A stretch of 23,360 bases of DNA from Clostridia bacterium (GCA_017407305.1 JAFQWS010000029.1:1-23360), one strand, 5' to 3'. Shown: positions 6,407-14,690, numbered from the stretch's first letter. Notes: a model not told the origin generated them from the sequence alone. A program made the numbers and translations.

Positions 6407-6454
6407 ATATATACCTCCTTAAGCAAGTGTACCCCTTTGAAAAAGTTTTATTCA

Positions 6455-6496
6455 CAAAAAAAACCACCAACAGCATGCTTTGTGCTGTTGGTGGTT
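6455..6496 (-). terminator. Rho-independent terminator of pepT
   Basis: Perfect 13-bp stem AACCACCAACAGC/GCTGTTGGTGGTT with a 9-nt loop, followed on the minus strand by a run of eight or more T. It separates pepT from the ferritin-like gene. Confidence 0.9.
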
Positions 6497-6513
6497 GTTT
6501 GTATATATTTACA

Positions 6514-7731
6514 TTAAATGTTGTAAAGTTTTGCCAATTCAATGCAAACCTTGACCATGTTTGCCATATCATCGACTACGGCGTATTCATATCTGCCGTG
6601 TGCGTTGTAGTAACATCCCGAAAGATTGGGACAAGGTAAACCTTTGAAAGAAAGGGTTGCTCCGTCCGTACCACCACGAATAGGATTGATTTGAGGCGTG
6701 ATACCTTGACTTAAAAAGGCTTTTTTTGCATTTTCCACCAAATGGAAGTGTTGCAAAATGATTTCTTTCATGTTGAAGTAGCTATCTTTCATATACAACT
6801 CTACCGTGCCTTGACCATACTTTTGGTTGAGGGAATCCACTGCTTGTTGCATCAAAACTTTTCTATCTTCAAACTTTTGTTTGTCGTGATCACGAATTAT
6901 GTATTCCACGTTGGCTTTTTCGACGTTGCCGTCCAAATGTGTCAAATGGAAAAAACCTTGATAACCTTCCGTATGTTGAGGACGTTCAAAACAGGGCAAA
7001 AGGTTGTCCAGTTCCACTGCAACGGACAATGCGTTGATCATCAAATCTTTTGCGTATCCGGGATGAATGCTCTTTCCGTTTACAACTATTTTTACACCTG
7101 CTGCATTGAAGTTTTCATATTCCAACTCGCCAATGCCACCACCGTCGATGGTGTATGCTCCGTCCGTGTTGAAGGCTTCCACTTCAAATCCTTCCACACC
7201 ACGGCCCACTTCTTCGTCGGGCGTAAATGAAATCGTAATTTTTCCGTGAGGAATTTCCGGATGGTTCAACAAATGTTGTGCCAAAGTCATGATGATTGCC
7301 ACACCTGCCTTGTCGTCGCCACCAAGCAAACATCTGCCGTCTGCACAAACGACCGTTTTGCCTACGTGTTCCAAAAGGTTAGGAAATTCTTTGGTTGTCA
7401 AAACTGTTTCTTTTGACAATTCAATATCTTTGCCGTCATATTTTTCAATAACGGTGGGGATTTTCAAGTCGCCGGGAGCGTCGGGAGCTGTGTCCATGTG
7501 AGCAATAAAGCCCAACGTGTATTTGCCCGTACTTGTTGCAGGAATTTCTGCATAGACGTAGCAGTTTTTGCTTTTTCTAACGTTTGATGCGCCCATTTCC
7601 ACAAGTTCTTTGTACAACAAATCGGCAAGGTCGTTTTGTTTTTGTGTGCTGGGCAACGTTTCCGAATAGGGATTGGATTGCGTATCAATGGTTACGTATG
7701 ATAAAAATCTTTGCAATACTTCTTGTTTCAT
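6514..7731 (-). CDS. pepT: Peptidase T (tripeptide aminopeptidase)
   Basis: A 405-residue dizinc aminopeptidase of family M20B that removes the N-terminal residue from tripeptides in the cytoplasm; the usual length is about 410. Seen motifs are IAHMDTAPD with metal ligands H78 and D80, GGDDKAG (bridging Asp), TPDEEVGRG with the catalytic Glu and metal Glu, IDGGG, and IRGGTDGA near the C-terminus, with a later NAHGRYE carrying the last His. The ATG at 7731 overlaps the stop codon of the HD-domain gene (TAATG) and has GGAGAAG upstream, so the two genes are co-translated. A longer frame to 8049 is the shadow of the HD gene. Confidence 0.95.
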   Translation of the reverse strand: MKQEVLQRFLSYVTIDTQSNPYSETLPSTQKQNDLADLLYKELVEMGASNVRKSKNCYVYAEIPATSTGKYTLGFIAHMDTAPDAPGDLKIPTVIEKYDGKDIELSKETVLTTKEFPNLLEHVGKTVVCADGRCLLGGDDKAGVAIIMTLAQHLLNHPEIPHGKITISFTPDEEVGRGVEGFEVEAFNTDGAYTIDGGGIGELEYENFNAAGVKIVVNGKSIHPGYAKDLMINALSVAVELDNLLPCFERPQHTEGYQGFFHLTHLDGNVEKANVEYIIRDHDKQKFEDRKVLMQQAVDSLNQKYGQGTVELYMKDSYFNMKEIILQHFHLVENAKKAFLSQGITPQINPIRGGTDGATLSFKGLPCPNLSGCYYNAHGRYEYAVVDDMANMVKVCIELAKLYNI

Positions 7732-8312
7732 TACTCTTCTCCATGATTTTCGTCGATATAGGTTGCTTGGATGTCGGCAAGGTGCAAATATACTGCCAAG
7801 GGGCATTGACGATAGGCATCGCTGATGGAATAGTCGCCACCTTTGACGCGAGAATCCCAACCACCCATGTGCCAGTTGATTGCCAATGCTTCGTCTTTGG
7901 AAAGTTTGACGTAGTTCATGATTATAAACACGGATTTTTCTCCGTGACCATAGGGCAAACGTTCTTCCACCGTGTAGTAGTCCACTTCTTTCCACATGCC
8001 GTTTTCTTTTACGTTGCGTTTGGACAATTTGTAATAGTTTACTTTGCACAAATCGTGCAAAAGTGCAACAATGGCAATGGAATCTTCTCCATATTGCGTC
8101 ACTTGGTCAAGAGCAAGCAATTTTTTAAGTCTTTTGTAAACGTTTACGCTGTGCTCTGCAAGACCACCGGCGTATTTGAGATGAAATCGTGCCGATGCAG
8201 GGGCAACGAAAAAGTCGGATTTTACCAAGTAGTTCCACAACTCGCCGTTGACGTCGCGAGGCGCAACGTGTGTTTTATAAATTTGTTCAAATTCTTTGTT
8301 GATGAGTGCCAT
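7731..8312 (-). CDS. HD-domain phosphohydrolase-like protein
   Basis: A 193-residue HD-superfamily protein. The predicted metal set is H54 (LAEHS), H86-D87 (LLHDLCK), then H123, H148 and D180. The order resembles the HD domain of YhaM-type 3'-5' exoribonucleases and of small stand-alone HD hydrolases, but the OB-fold domain of YhaM is absent, so nuclease activity should not be assumed. It carries an AAAGGAGG site 5 nt before ATG 8312 and a near-consensus promoter, and is translationally coupled to pepT through a TAATG overlap. The functional link with peptide breakdown is not obvious. Confidence 0.85.
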   Translation of the reverse strand: MALINKEFEQIYKTHVAPRDVNGELWNYLVKSDFFVAPASARFHLKYAGGLAEHSVNVYKRLKKLLALDQVTQYGEDSIAIVALLHDLCKVNYYKLSKRNVKENGMWKEVDYYTVEERLPYGHGEKSVFIIMNYVKLSKDEALAINWHMGGWDSRVKGGDYSISDAYRQCPLAVYLHLADIQATYIDENHGEE

Positions 8313-8335
8313 AATTGCCTCCTTTTGTCAGCAAT

Positions 8336-8364
8336 ATTCTAGCACACAAAATTAATCTTTGCAA
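8336..8364 (-). promoter_or_regulatory. Promoter of the HD-pepT operon
   Basis: TTGCAA-N17-TAGAAT on the minus strand, with a short leader into the AAAGGAGG site. Confidence 0.75.
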
Positions 8365-8372
8365 GACAAAAA

Positions 8373-8395
8373 TTGCCCCGAAAATTTCGGGGCAA
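8373..8395 (-). terminator. Terminator downstream of the single-domain ferritin gene
   Basis: TTGCCCCGAAA/TTTCGGGGCAA is an 11-bp stem with a T-run on the minus strand. A weaker hairpin (AAAAGAC/GTCTTTT, about 8434-8458) lies between it and the gene. Confidence 0.8.
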
Positions 8396-8466
8396 AAATC
8401 TTTGTCGGTTGTATTTGTCGTATTTTTCTTTTGTAAAAGACTTTGGTGTGGTCTTTTTGTTATATA

Positions 8467-8988
8467 TTATTCTTGTTGACTCTTTTTTGTGCCAAGTGCC
8501 TCTTGCAACGCCTTTACGTGCAGTTCTTCATCCATAATTATACGATTTACCAACTCTATTATTTTCTTGTTGGTAATAAGCGAAATGATTTTTTTGTACC
8601 CTGCAATTGCGTTGAGTTCACCTTCCAAATTGGCTTTGAGCATTTTACTTTTTTCTGTAACGTAAGCAAGCGTTCCCGTGTTAAAGAAATTTTGTTTCAA
8701 AGGTGGTTGATGGGCAAAAAGAGGGTTGATGCCCAACTTTGCCAATGCTCTGCCCAAAAGATTGAGATGCTCCATTTCCACCATTGCAATGCTTTCAAGC
8801 AACTCTTGGCAACTTTTGTCAAACAAAGAAAAGCAAAAGGAGTGATATGTATATTGCAAAATTGCCCCCAATTCACTTTCTTGGGTGGCATAGGCAAAAG
8901 ACAACACTCGCCCTGTATACAAGTCCTTCTCTATACATTCAAGATCGGGATAGGGCAAGTCGACTTTCAAGGGTTTGATTTGTGACAT
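8467..8988 (-). CDS. Single-domain ferritin-like (diiron) protein
   Basis: A 173-residue four-helix protein with the canonical diiron pattern: E37 or E39 (QESELGAILQY), E71-x-x-H74 (EMEH), E122 or E124 (LEGELNAIAGY) and E154-x-x-H157 (EELH). It has no rubredoxin-type Cys4 domain. It could be a rubrerythrin relative, a manganese-catalase-like protein or a small oxidase; the sequence does not decide. The ATG at 8988 has GGAG 8 nt upstream. Upstream on the minus strand TTGACA-N18-TACTCT (about 9005-9035) is a plausible promoter. It lies about 2 kb from the duplicated ferritin gene, with the HD and pepT genes between, on separate transcripts. Confidence 0.82.
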   Translation of the reverse strand: MSQIKPLKVDLPYPDLECIEKDLYTGRVLSFAYATQESELGAILQYTYHSFCFSLFDKSCQELLESIAMVEMEHLNLLGRALAKLGINPLFAHQPPLKQNFFNTGTLAYVTEKSKMLKANLEGELNAIAGYKKIISLITNKKIIELVNRIIMDEELHVKALQEALGTKKSQQE

Positions 8989-9067
8989 TTTTATGCTCCA
9001 ACTTGTTTTAGAGTATGCAAAATGTCAACAATATGTCAAAAATGCTGTCTTGCAAGCCTAAAAACGC

Positions 9068-9096
9068 TTGAAAAATTTTTGTTGGTGTGTTACAAT
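9068..9096 (+). promoter_or_regulatory. tRNA-Val promoter
   Basis: TTGAAA-N17-TACAAT, with the mature tRNA beginning 38 nt after the -10 box. Confidence 0.75.
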
Positions 9097-9133
9097 GTTT
9101 GAGCATTGCACGACAACGTGCATGTTTCCCCTT

Positions 9134-9209
9134 GGGACCATAGCTCAGCTGGGAGAGCACATGCCTTACAAGCATGGGGTCACAGGTTCGAGCCCTGTTG
9201 GTCCCACCA
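9134..9209 (+). tRNA. tRNA-Val (anticodon TAC)
   Basis: 76 nt with encoded CCA. Acceptor GGGACCA/TGGTCCC, anticodon arm CATGC-CTTACAA-GCATG (anticodon TAC), T-arm ACAGG-TTCGAGC-CCTGT. Confidence 0.97.
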
Positions 9210-9210
9210 T

Positions 9211-9243
9211 AAAAAGCAATCTCGAAAAGAGATTGCTTTTTTT
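9211..9243. terminator. Bidirectional terminator between tRNA-Val and the ABC-F gene
   Basis: AAAAAGCAATCTC-GAAAA-GAGATTGCTTTTT, with T-runs in both readings. It serves the tRNA on the plus strand and the ABC-F gene on the minus strand. Confidence 0.88.
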
Positions 9244-9255
9244 ATTTGTAAAAAT

Positions 9256-11136
9256 TTATTCCATTTGGCTTGCCAACGTTTCCCATTGTTCCAAAAGGTT
9301 GGAAAGGTCCTTTTGAAGTTGTTCTTGTTTTTGTTGCAAGGGTTGAAGCAAGGTAAAGTCCGCCAAAACTTCCGTCAGGCACATCTGATTTTGCACTTCT
9401 TCCAATTGGCTTTCACAAGTTGTGATCGCCTTTTCCGTTTCGGCCATCTTCTTTTGCAACTTTTCTTGTTGTTTCTTTTGGTCGCACAAAGAAGGCTTTT
9501 TAATTTTGACCTTTTGAATACTCTCTTGCTTGGGCTTGTTTGCAAGTTCTTCATAGGAAGCGTAGTTGCCCTCAAAAAAGAAAGCGTCACCATCTTGAGG
9601 GAATACGAAAAGTTTGTTGCAAACTTTGTTTATGAGATACCTATCGTGAGAAACGACAATCAACGTCCCTTTGTATTGGCTAAGCATACTTTCAAACGTT
9701 TCCTTGCCCACGATATCCATATGGTTGGTCGGCTCGTCCAACACCAAAACGTTGGGATTGCGTTTGAACATTTTGCACAAAGCAAAACGCACCTTTTCGC
9801 CACCTGAAAGGTCGGATACCCTTTTGAAAACGTCTTCTTGTTCAAACAAAAAAGCTCCCAAAGCAGTCCTTACTTGCAAGTCGGTCAAGCGAGGAAATTC
9901 GTCGTGGAAATTGTCAAACAAAGTTTGCGAACTTGTCGCGTGTGCTTCGTCTTGGTCGAAGTAGCCCAAGTTGGTATGCAAGCCAAAATTGAAACTCCCA
10001 CTCAATGCGGGAATTTTTTGTATCAAGGTTTTTACTAAGGTAGATTTGCCACATCCGTTTGCACCGATAACGCCCAACTTGTCGCCATAGAACAAAGTAA
10101 AATCTGCCGTAGCAAGGGGTTTTTGGTAACCAACCTGCAACTTGGTGCACACCAACGTCTTGTTTACCGTTGCGACAGAAGGTTGGAAGTTTGCCTTAAA
10201 GGTGTCGTTGTCAAATCGGTTGGGCATGATTACTGCGCCCAATCTTTTTATTTGGGAAAGTTTTGCCTGAGCCATTTGCGCTTTGGTTGCTTTGTATCTG
10301 AACTTTTCCACAATCTTTTCCAATCGTGCAATTTCTTTTGCTTTTTGCTCTGCATCCTTTTTTGCCTTTTCAAACGCCATTTGTTTGAGGCTCAAAAAGT
10401 GGGTGTAGTTTCCAGAATATCTGGTCATTTCGCCATATTCAATTTCATAGACGACATTGACAATTCTATCCAAAAACATACGGTCGTGGGAAACAACCAC
10501 GAAAGACTTTTTGTAGTTTTTCAAAAAGTTTTCCAACCACTCCACTGCTTGGATATCTAGGTGGTTGGTAGGTTCATCCAACAACAAAACGTCGGGGCGA
10601 GAAAGCAAGGTTTTCAACAATGCAATTTTAGAACGTTGTCCACCGGAAAACTGACTGAGCGGTTTGTTTTCTTGTCCTTCAAAACCAAACTTTACAATTG
10701 CAGTTTTGCACTCTTTTTGGTAGGTATAACCACCCAAATAATCGTACGTGTTCAACAAATCAGTGTACCTTTTTGCCGTTTGGTCGGTGGGATTTTGTTG
10801 CATTGCCAAAAGAGCCGAAGCCAAATCGGCTTCCACTTGCAAAATGTCTTGATATGCCGACAACACTTCTTCGTACAAGGTTTTCTCTTCGGCAAAAGTC
10901 ACCTGTTCCAAATAACCCAAACGAGGTTTGCCACTGGTAAAAAATCCCAAAGGACTGCTTCCAACACCTTGTTCCATTTCCACTTGTCCACACAAAACTT
11001 TCAAAAGGGTGGTCTTGCCACAACCATTTCGACCGACAAGGGCAATTTTTTCTTTGTCGTGTATATCAAAATTTATTTCAGTTAAAATGGGTACTCCGTC
11101 GTAAGAGACGGCACCGTTTACGATTGAAATTTGCAT
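9256..11136 (-). CDS. ABC-F family ATPase (translation-associated)
   Basis: A 626-residue soluble protein with two ATP-binding cassettes and no membrane part, as in ABC-F proteins that bind the ribosomal E site. Cassette 1 has Walker A GRNGCGKTT, signature FSGGQR and Walker B LLLDEPTNHLD. A charged helical linker rich in K and A follows. Cassette 2 has GANGCGKST, LSGGEK and LVLDEPTNHMD. A coiled-coil C-terminal extension closes the protein (about residues 530-626). This layout is like YdiF/Uup-type members. A housekeeping translation factor is more likely than antibiotic resistance, because there is no leader peptide or attenuator before it. The ATG at 11136 is chosen for AAGGA upstream and for the match to the family N-terminus. 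Confidence 0.93.
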   Translation of the reverse strand: MQISIVNGAVSYDGVPILTEINFDIHDKEKIALVGRNGCGKTTLLKVLCGQVEMEQGVGSSPLGFFTSGKPRLGYLEQVTFAEEKTLYEEVLSAYQDILQVEADLASALLAMQQNPTDQTAKRYTDLLNTYDYLGGYTYQKECKTAIVKFGFEGQENKPLSQFSGGQRSKIALLKTLLSRPDVLLLDEPTNHLDIQAVEWLENFLKNYKKSFVVVSHDRMFLDRIVNVVYEIEYGEMTRYSGNYTHFLSLKQMAFEKAKKDAEQKAKEIARLEKIVEKFRYKATKAQMAQAKLSQIKRLGAVIMPNRFDNDTFKANFQPSVATVNKTLVCTKLQVGYQKPLATADFTLFYGDKLGVIGANGCGKSTLVKTLIQKIPALSGSFNFGLHTNLGYFDQDEAHATSSQTLFDNFHDEFPRLTDLQVRTALGAFLFEQEDVFKRVSDLSGGEKVRFALCKMFKRNPNVLVLDEPTNHMDIVGKETFESMLSQYKGTLIVVSHDRYLINKVCNKLFVFPQDGDAFFFEGNYASYEELANKPKQESIQKVKIKKPSLCDQKKQQEKLQKKMAETEKAITTCESQLEEVQNQMCLTEVLADFTLLQPLQQKQEQLQKDLSNLLEQWETLASQME

Positions 11137-11155
11137 ACCACTATTCCTTGATGTA

Positions 11156-11184
11156 ATTATACACAAAGTTACAAAATAATTCAA
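11156..11184 (-). promoter_or_regulatory. Promoter of the ABC-F gene
   Basis: TTGAAT-N17-TATAAT on the minus strand. The leader is only about 12-15 nt, too short for an antibiotic-sensing attenuator. Confidence 0.8.
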
Positions 11185-11189
11185 CAACA

Positions 11190-11218
11190 AAAAGCCCTGC
11201 ATTGTTGCAAGGGCTTTT
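11190..11218 (-). terminator. Terminator of the HAD phosphatase gene
   Basis: AAAAGCCCT/AGGGCTTTT with an inner GC pair, 12 bp past the stop codon, with T-runs in both readings. Confidence 0.85.
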
Positions 11219-11229
11219 GAAACAACTAT

Positions 11230-11883
11230 TTAGTTTTGATTGGCAATTTTGCAAACGTCCAAAGGGCAACTTGCAATATATGTTGCTCCGTGTTCGATCA
11301 ATTCTTGTTCGTCGCCATATCCATACAAAACGCCAATGCTGTCCACTCCCAACGTTTTTGATGCGCCTACGTCAAATTTTCTGTCGCCCACCATCAACGT
11401 TTGCTCTTTGGTTGCGCCCAACAAATTCATTGCTTCTTGCATGATGTCGGCTTTGGCATTTTTGCTTCCGTCCATTGCTGCGCCACAAATTACGTCAAAG
11501 TATTGTGCCAAGTCGTACTTGTTCAAAATATCCACTGCCATAACTTCCGGCTTAGACGTGGCAACTGCCAACGAAAATCCGCCTTTTTTCAACTCGACAA
11601 GCATTTGGTCAATGGTTGGATAGGGTTTGTTTTCGTACTTGCCCTTTGTTTGGTAATATTCTCTGTATACCCCGACGGCGTCCCAAGCCTTTTTAGGAGA
11701 AAATCCATAGGTTTCGGCAAAAGATTGTTCCAAGGGCGGGCCAACGAATTTCAACAATTTTTCCCTGTCCGTTTCTTCAATGCCAAAACGTTTCAAAGCA
11801 TAAATTGTTGCATTGACAATACCCACGTGAGACTCGGTCAACGTTCCATCCAAATCAAATAAAATCCATTTATATTTTTTCAC
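11230..11883 (-). CDS. HAD hydrolase, phosphoglycolate phosphatase-like
   Basis: A 217-residue HAD-superfamily phosphatase with a helical cap (subclass I). Motif I is FDLDGTLTES with nucleophile and acid Asp at about 10 and 12, motif II is VATSKP, and motif IV is VGDRKFDV. The family includes Gph and PpaX, which act on phosphoglycolate or pyrophosphate, and small-molecule phosphatases of broad range; the substrate cannot be read from sequence. The start is GTG at 11883, with a weak GAGAG site before it. The gene stands alone between its own promoter and terminator. Confidence 0.88.
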   Translation of the reverse strand: MKKYKWILFDLDGTLTESHVGIVNATIYALKRFGIEETDREKLLKFVGPPLEQSFAETYGFSPKKAWDAVGVYREYYQTKGKYENKPYPTIDQMLVELKKGGFSLAVATSKPEVMAVDILNKYDLAQYFDVICGAAMDGSKNAKADIMQEAMNLLGATKEQTLMVGDRKFDVGASKTLGVDSIGVLYGYGDEQELIEHGATYIASCPLDVCKIANQN

Positions 11884-11915
11884 AATTTTTCTCTCTTTTG
11901 TTAATTTATGTCACC

Positions 11916-11944
11916 ATTATATACAAAACGCTTTTGCTTTTCAA
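11916..11944 (-). promoter_or_regulatory. Promoter of the HAD phosphatase gene
   Basis: TTGAAA-N17-TATAAT on the minus strand, leader about 25-30 nt. Confidence 0.8.
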
Positions 11945-11967
11945 CTAAATAGAAAAAGTTTAAACAA

Positions 11968-11992
11968 AAGGACAAGCAATTTGCTTGTCCTT
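11968..11992 (-). terminator. Terminator of guaA
   Basis: AAGGACAAGCAA/TTGCTTGTCCTT is a near-perfect palindrome 8 bp past the guaA stop codon, followed by TTTTGTTT on the minus strand. Confidence 0.8.
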
Positions 11993-12000
11993 GAAAATCT

Positions 12001-13524
12001 TTATTCCCATTCAATGGTTGCCGGAGGTTTGCCAGAAATGTCGTAAACCACGCGGGAAACGCCTTCTACTTCGTTGGAAATACGAATTGCAATGTGTGCC
12101 AACAAATCGTAGGGAATACGAACGAAGTCTGCCGTCATAAAGTTGGTTGTGTTGATTGCGCGCAATGCAACGACGTGTTTGTAGGTTCTTTCGTCTCCTT
12201 TTACACCAACACTGCGGTCACTTGTCAAAACTGCAAAGTATTGTTGTGCGTCAATTTTGTTCTTTTCAATTTCTTCTCTGAAAATCCAGTCAACGTCTCT
12301 CAAAACGTCAAGTTTTTCTTTGGTAAGTTCGCCCATTGTACGTACTGCCAAACCGGGGCCGGGGAAAGGTTGACGATTCACCAAGTAGTTGGGCAAACCC
12401 AAAATTCTACCTACGGCACGAACTTCATCTTTGAACAATCCACGCAAGGGTTCCACCAAGCCAACGAAACGGATGTCTTCGGGAAGACCGCCAACGTTGT
12501 GGTGACTTTTGATTGTTGCAGAATCGCCTGTACCCGATTCGATTACGTCGGGATAAATTGTGCCTTGTGCCAAATATTTGCAGTCGGAAAATCTTTCAGA
12601 TTGTTCTTCAAAAACGCGAATAAATTCTTCGCCGATAAGTTTGCGTTTGCGTTCGGGCTCGGTTGTTCCTTTGAGTTTTGTCAAGAAACGTTGCTCTGCA
12701 TCAACGCGAACAAATTGCAAATCCATCTTGGAAAAGACTGCTTCCACTTGGTCCGCTTCATTTTTTCTCATAAAGCCGTGGTCAACAAAGACACAAACAA
12801 GTTGGTTGGGAAGTGCCTTGGACAACAATGCTGCGCAAACGGAGGAGTCTACACCACCGGAAAGGGCCAACAAAACTTTGTCGTTGCCCACTTGTTTGCG
12901 AATGTTGGCAATTTCGTTTTGGATATAGTCTTCAATGGTATAGTTGGGGCAAGCGCCACAAATTTTCAAAACGAAGTTTTCCAAAATTGCTCTACCGTTT
13001 TGGGTGTGTTCCGTTTCGGGGTGGAATTGGACACCATAAATTTTCTTTTCTTGGTTGTAAAAACCTGCGCAATGGCAGTTTTGAGTTGTAGCAGAAACCT
13101 TAAATCCTTTTGCAATTTCTGCAATTTGATCGGTGTGGCTTTGCAAAACTTTTTGTGTTTTGTCCAAACCTTCAAACAAAGGGCAGTTGACGTCAACTTG
13201 TGCTTCCACTTGACCATATTCACTGCGTTGGCAACGTTCCACCGAGCCACCCAATGCGTGATTGATTGCTTGCATACCATAGCAAATGCCCAAAACGGGA
13301 TAACCCAATTCCAGCAAGCCTGCATCACATTTGAGGCTCTTTTCGTCATTGACGCTGTTGGGACCACCTGTCAAGATGATTCCTTTGGGATTTAATGCCT
13401 TAATTTCTTCCAATGATGTTTTTGCGCTTTTGACCAAAGACAACACGTTCATTTCACGAACACTGCGTGCAATGAGTTCTTTGTATTGACCGCCAAAGTC
13501 CAACACCAAAATCAAGTCGCTCAT
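12001..13524 (-). CDS. guaA: GMP synthase (glutamine-hydrolysing)
   Basis: A 507-residue two-domain enzyme that turns XMP, ATP and glutamine into GMP, the last step of guanine nucleotide synthesis. Residues 1-195 are a class I glutamine amidotransferase with nucleophile C81 (GICYGMQ) and the FHPE motif carrying the catalytic His and Glu. Residues about 200-400 are the ATP-pyrophosphatase domain with P-loop LSGGVDSS. The C-terminus (ISGKPPATIEWE) is the dimerisation domain and is intact. The ATG at 13524 is set by AGGAGG upstream. Its promoter gives a leader of only about 40 nt with a small hairpin (13537-13552), so no purine riboswitch is present. It is a single-gene unit. Codons from 12094 to 13395 contain no TTA, CTA or TCA. 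Confidence 0.97.
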   Translation of the reverse strand: MSDLILVLDFGGQYKELIARSVREMNVLSLVKSAKTSLEEIKALNPKGIILTGGPNSVNDEKSLKCDAGLLELGYPVLGICYGMQAINHALGGSVERCQRSEYGQVEAQVDVNCPLFEGLDKTQKVLQSHTDQIAEIAKGFKVSATTQNCHCAGFYNQEKKIYGVQFHPETEHTQNGRAILENFVLKICGACPNYTIEDYIQNEIANIRKQVGNDKVLLALSGGVDSSVCAALLSKALPNQLVCVFVDHGFMRKNEADQVEAVFSKMDLQFVRVDAEQRFLTKLKGTTEPERKRKLIGEEFIRVFEEQSERFSDCKYLAQGTIYPDVIESGTGDSATIKSHHNVGGLPEDIRFVGLVEPLRGLFKDEVRAVGRILGLPNYLVNRQPFPGPGLAVRTMGELTKEKLDVLRDVDWIFREEIEKNKIDAQQYFAVLTSDRSVGVKGDERTYKHVVALRAINTTNFMTADFVRIPYDLLAHIAIRISNEVEGVSRVVYDISGKPPATIEWE

Positions 13525-13569
13525 ACTTCCTCCTAAGCACCAAGATCGGTGCAAATAAACTACCTTTTT

Positions 13570-13598
13570 ATTATCTTGCTTTTGCACTTTTTTGTCAA
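13570..13598 (-). promoter_or_regulatory. Promoter of guaA
   Basis: TTGACA-N17-GATAAT on the minus strand, nearly consensus. Confidence 0.82.
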
Positions 13599-13662
13599 TA
13601 AAATGCAAAAAAAAATGACGTATATTTGTTAAAAAATAAAAATCAAAATATTGGTAATTTTG

Positions 13663-13691
13663 TTGACAATAATTGTCGCTTTTGTTAAAAT
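13663..13691 (+). promoter_or_regulatory. Promoter of the tRNA-Met/tRNA-Glu operon
   Basis: TTGACA-N17-TAAAAT, with the first tRNA 28 nt after the -10 box. It is divergent from guaA, with about 65 bp between the two promoters. Confidence 0.82.
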
Positions 13692-13718
13692 CAATAGGCG
13701 ATTAACGAAAATCGTTGC

Positions 13719-13795
13719 GGCGGCGTAGCTTAGTTGGTTATAGCGGCCGGTTCATACCCGGCAGGTCGTTGGTTCGAGTCCGACCGCCGCTACCA
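13719..13795 (+). tRNA. tRNA-Met (anticodon CAT), elongator type
   Basis: 77 nt with encoded CCA. The anticodon arm is GCCGG-TTCATAC-CCGGC and the T-arm is GTTGG-TTCGAGT-CCGAC. The acceptor pairs GGCGGCG with CGCCGCT, so position 1-72 is a G-U pair. The anticodon stem lacks the three G-C pairs of initiator tRNA. A tRNA-Ile2 with modified CAT cannot be fully excluded. Confidence 0.9.
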
Positions 13796-13799
13796 TTTT

Positions 13800-13874
13800 G
13801 GCTCCGTGGTCAAGAGGTCAAGACATCGCCCTTTCACGGCGGTAACGCGGGTTCGATTCCCGCCGGAGTCACCA
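13800..13874 (+). tRNA. tRNA-Glu (anticodon TTC)
   Basis: 75 nt with encoded CCA. Acceptor GGCTCCG/CGGAGTC, anticodon arm TCGCC-CTTTCAC-GGCGG, T-arm GCGGG-TTCGATT-CCCGC. It starts 4 nt after tRNA-Met, so both are processed from one transcript. Confidence 0.96.
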
Positions 13875-13876
13875 CT

Positions 13877-13912
13877 AAAAAAACCTAAACTGAATTTCAG
13901 TTTAGGTTTTTT
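13877..13912 (+). terminator. Terminator of the tRNA-Met/Glu operon
   Basis: AAAAAACCTAAACTGAA/TTCAGTTTAGGTTTTTT forms a long perfect stem ending in six T. Confidence 0.9.
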
Positions 13913-13935
13913 CTTTGCAAAAATTTAGCGCGCTT

Positions 13936-13977
13936 GCAAAAAGAAAAAGAGCAAGATTGTTGACAATCTTGCTCTTT
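13936..13977 (-). terminator. Terminator of the MBL-HAD operon
   Basis: AAAGAGCAAGATTG-TTGA-CAATCTTGCTCTTT is a perfect 14-bp stem, then TTCTTTTTG on the minus strand. It lies 5 bp past the HAD stop codon. Confidence 0.9.
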
Positions 13978-13982
13978 GTGTA

Positions 13983-14690
13983 CTAGATATTTTTTACGTA
14001 TTGAAGCAAATCGTCCAAGTTGCCCTTGGGGAATTGCGACAAATCTTGGTTGGATTTGTTTATTAGGCAATCGACAACCAAAAAGACCTTCATACCCAAC
14101 TTTTGCGCCACCATGTCGTCGTCAACGTCGTTGCCCACCATCAAACAGTCTTGAGCGGAAATGCCCATTTTGTCCAAAACGTCTTGGTAATATTTCAAAT
14201 TGGGTTTGGAATAACGGCAGTTTTCATACGTGGTAAAAAGTTCAAAGTCTTCCTCTTTCAATCCTGCCCAAGCAATTCTCTTTTCTGTGGCGATGGAAGG
14301 GAAAATGGGATTGGTTGCCAACGCCAAACGCAATCCTCTTTGTTTCAGTTGGTCAATGACAATCTTTGACTTTTCATTAAATCCACAAGATTTTTGAACT
14401 TTGTCAAAATGTTCAACGTAAAACTTGGCAAATTTGGGTTGGTCCTTTTTGGCTTCTTCGCCAAAAATTTGTGCAAACTTATCCCAAAATACTGCTTCGT
14501 TGGATTTTTCGCCTTTGTTTTTTATCATTTCAATTGTGCCTTGCCAAATTGCATCAATCAACTGGTTGGGTTGATAACCATATTGAGCAAGGTCCTTGGC
14601 GATATATCCAAAATAAGTTTTTACAAAAACGTCTTGATCCATTGGCAACAACGTGCCGTCCAAATCAAACAAGACTGCTTTTAGGCTCAT
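13983..14690 (-). CDS. HAD family hydrolase
   Basis: A 235-residue HAD hydrolase with helical cap. Motif I is FDLDGTLLP (Asp at about 9 and 11), motif II ALATNP, the motif III lysine is in SKPNLKYY, and motif IV is MVGNDVDDDM. The cap (residues about 20-100) is alpha-helical and differs from that of the other HAD protein in this window, so the two are not recent duplicates. The substrate is unknown. The ATG at 14690 lies 6 nt after the stop codon of the metallo-hydrolase gene, and its GGAGG site falls inside the end of that gene, so the two are co-transcribed and probably translationally coupled. Confidence 0.88.
   Translation of the reverse strand: MSLKAVLFDLDGTLLPMDQDVFVKTYFGYIAKDLAQYGYQPNQLIDAIWQGTIEMIKNKGEKSNEAVFWDKFAQIFGEEAKKDQPKFAKFYVEHFDKVQKSCGFNEKSKIVIDQLKQRGLRLALATNPIFPSIATEKRIAWAGLKEEDFELFTTYENCRYSKPNLKYYQDVLDKMGISAQDCLMVGNDVDDDMVAQKLGMKVFLVVDCLINKSNQDLSQFPKGNLDDLLQYVKNI

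Noticed and set aside
7584..8342. 252-residue plus-strand open frame
   Set aside because: It is the aligned antisense of the HD-domain gene and crosses that gene's promoter; no start signal is present.
9256..11136. Antibiotic-resistance ABC-F protein
   Set aside because: It has a short leader without an attenuator, and no resistance or mobile genes nearby; a housekeeping ABC-F protein explains it better.
12094..13395. 433-residue open frame on the plus strand opposite guaA
   Set aside because: It is in codon-aligned antisense phase to guaA, has no ribosome binding site or family resemblance, and is fully explained by the lack of TTA, CTA and TCA codons in guaA.
13525..13568. Purine riboswitch before guaA
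   Set aside because: The leader after the mapped promoter is only about 40 nt, with one small hairpin; there is no room for an aptamer and switch.
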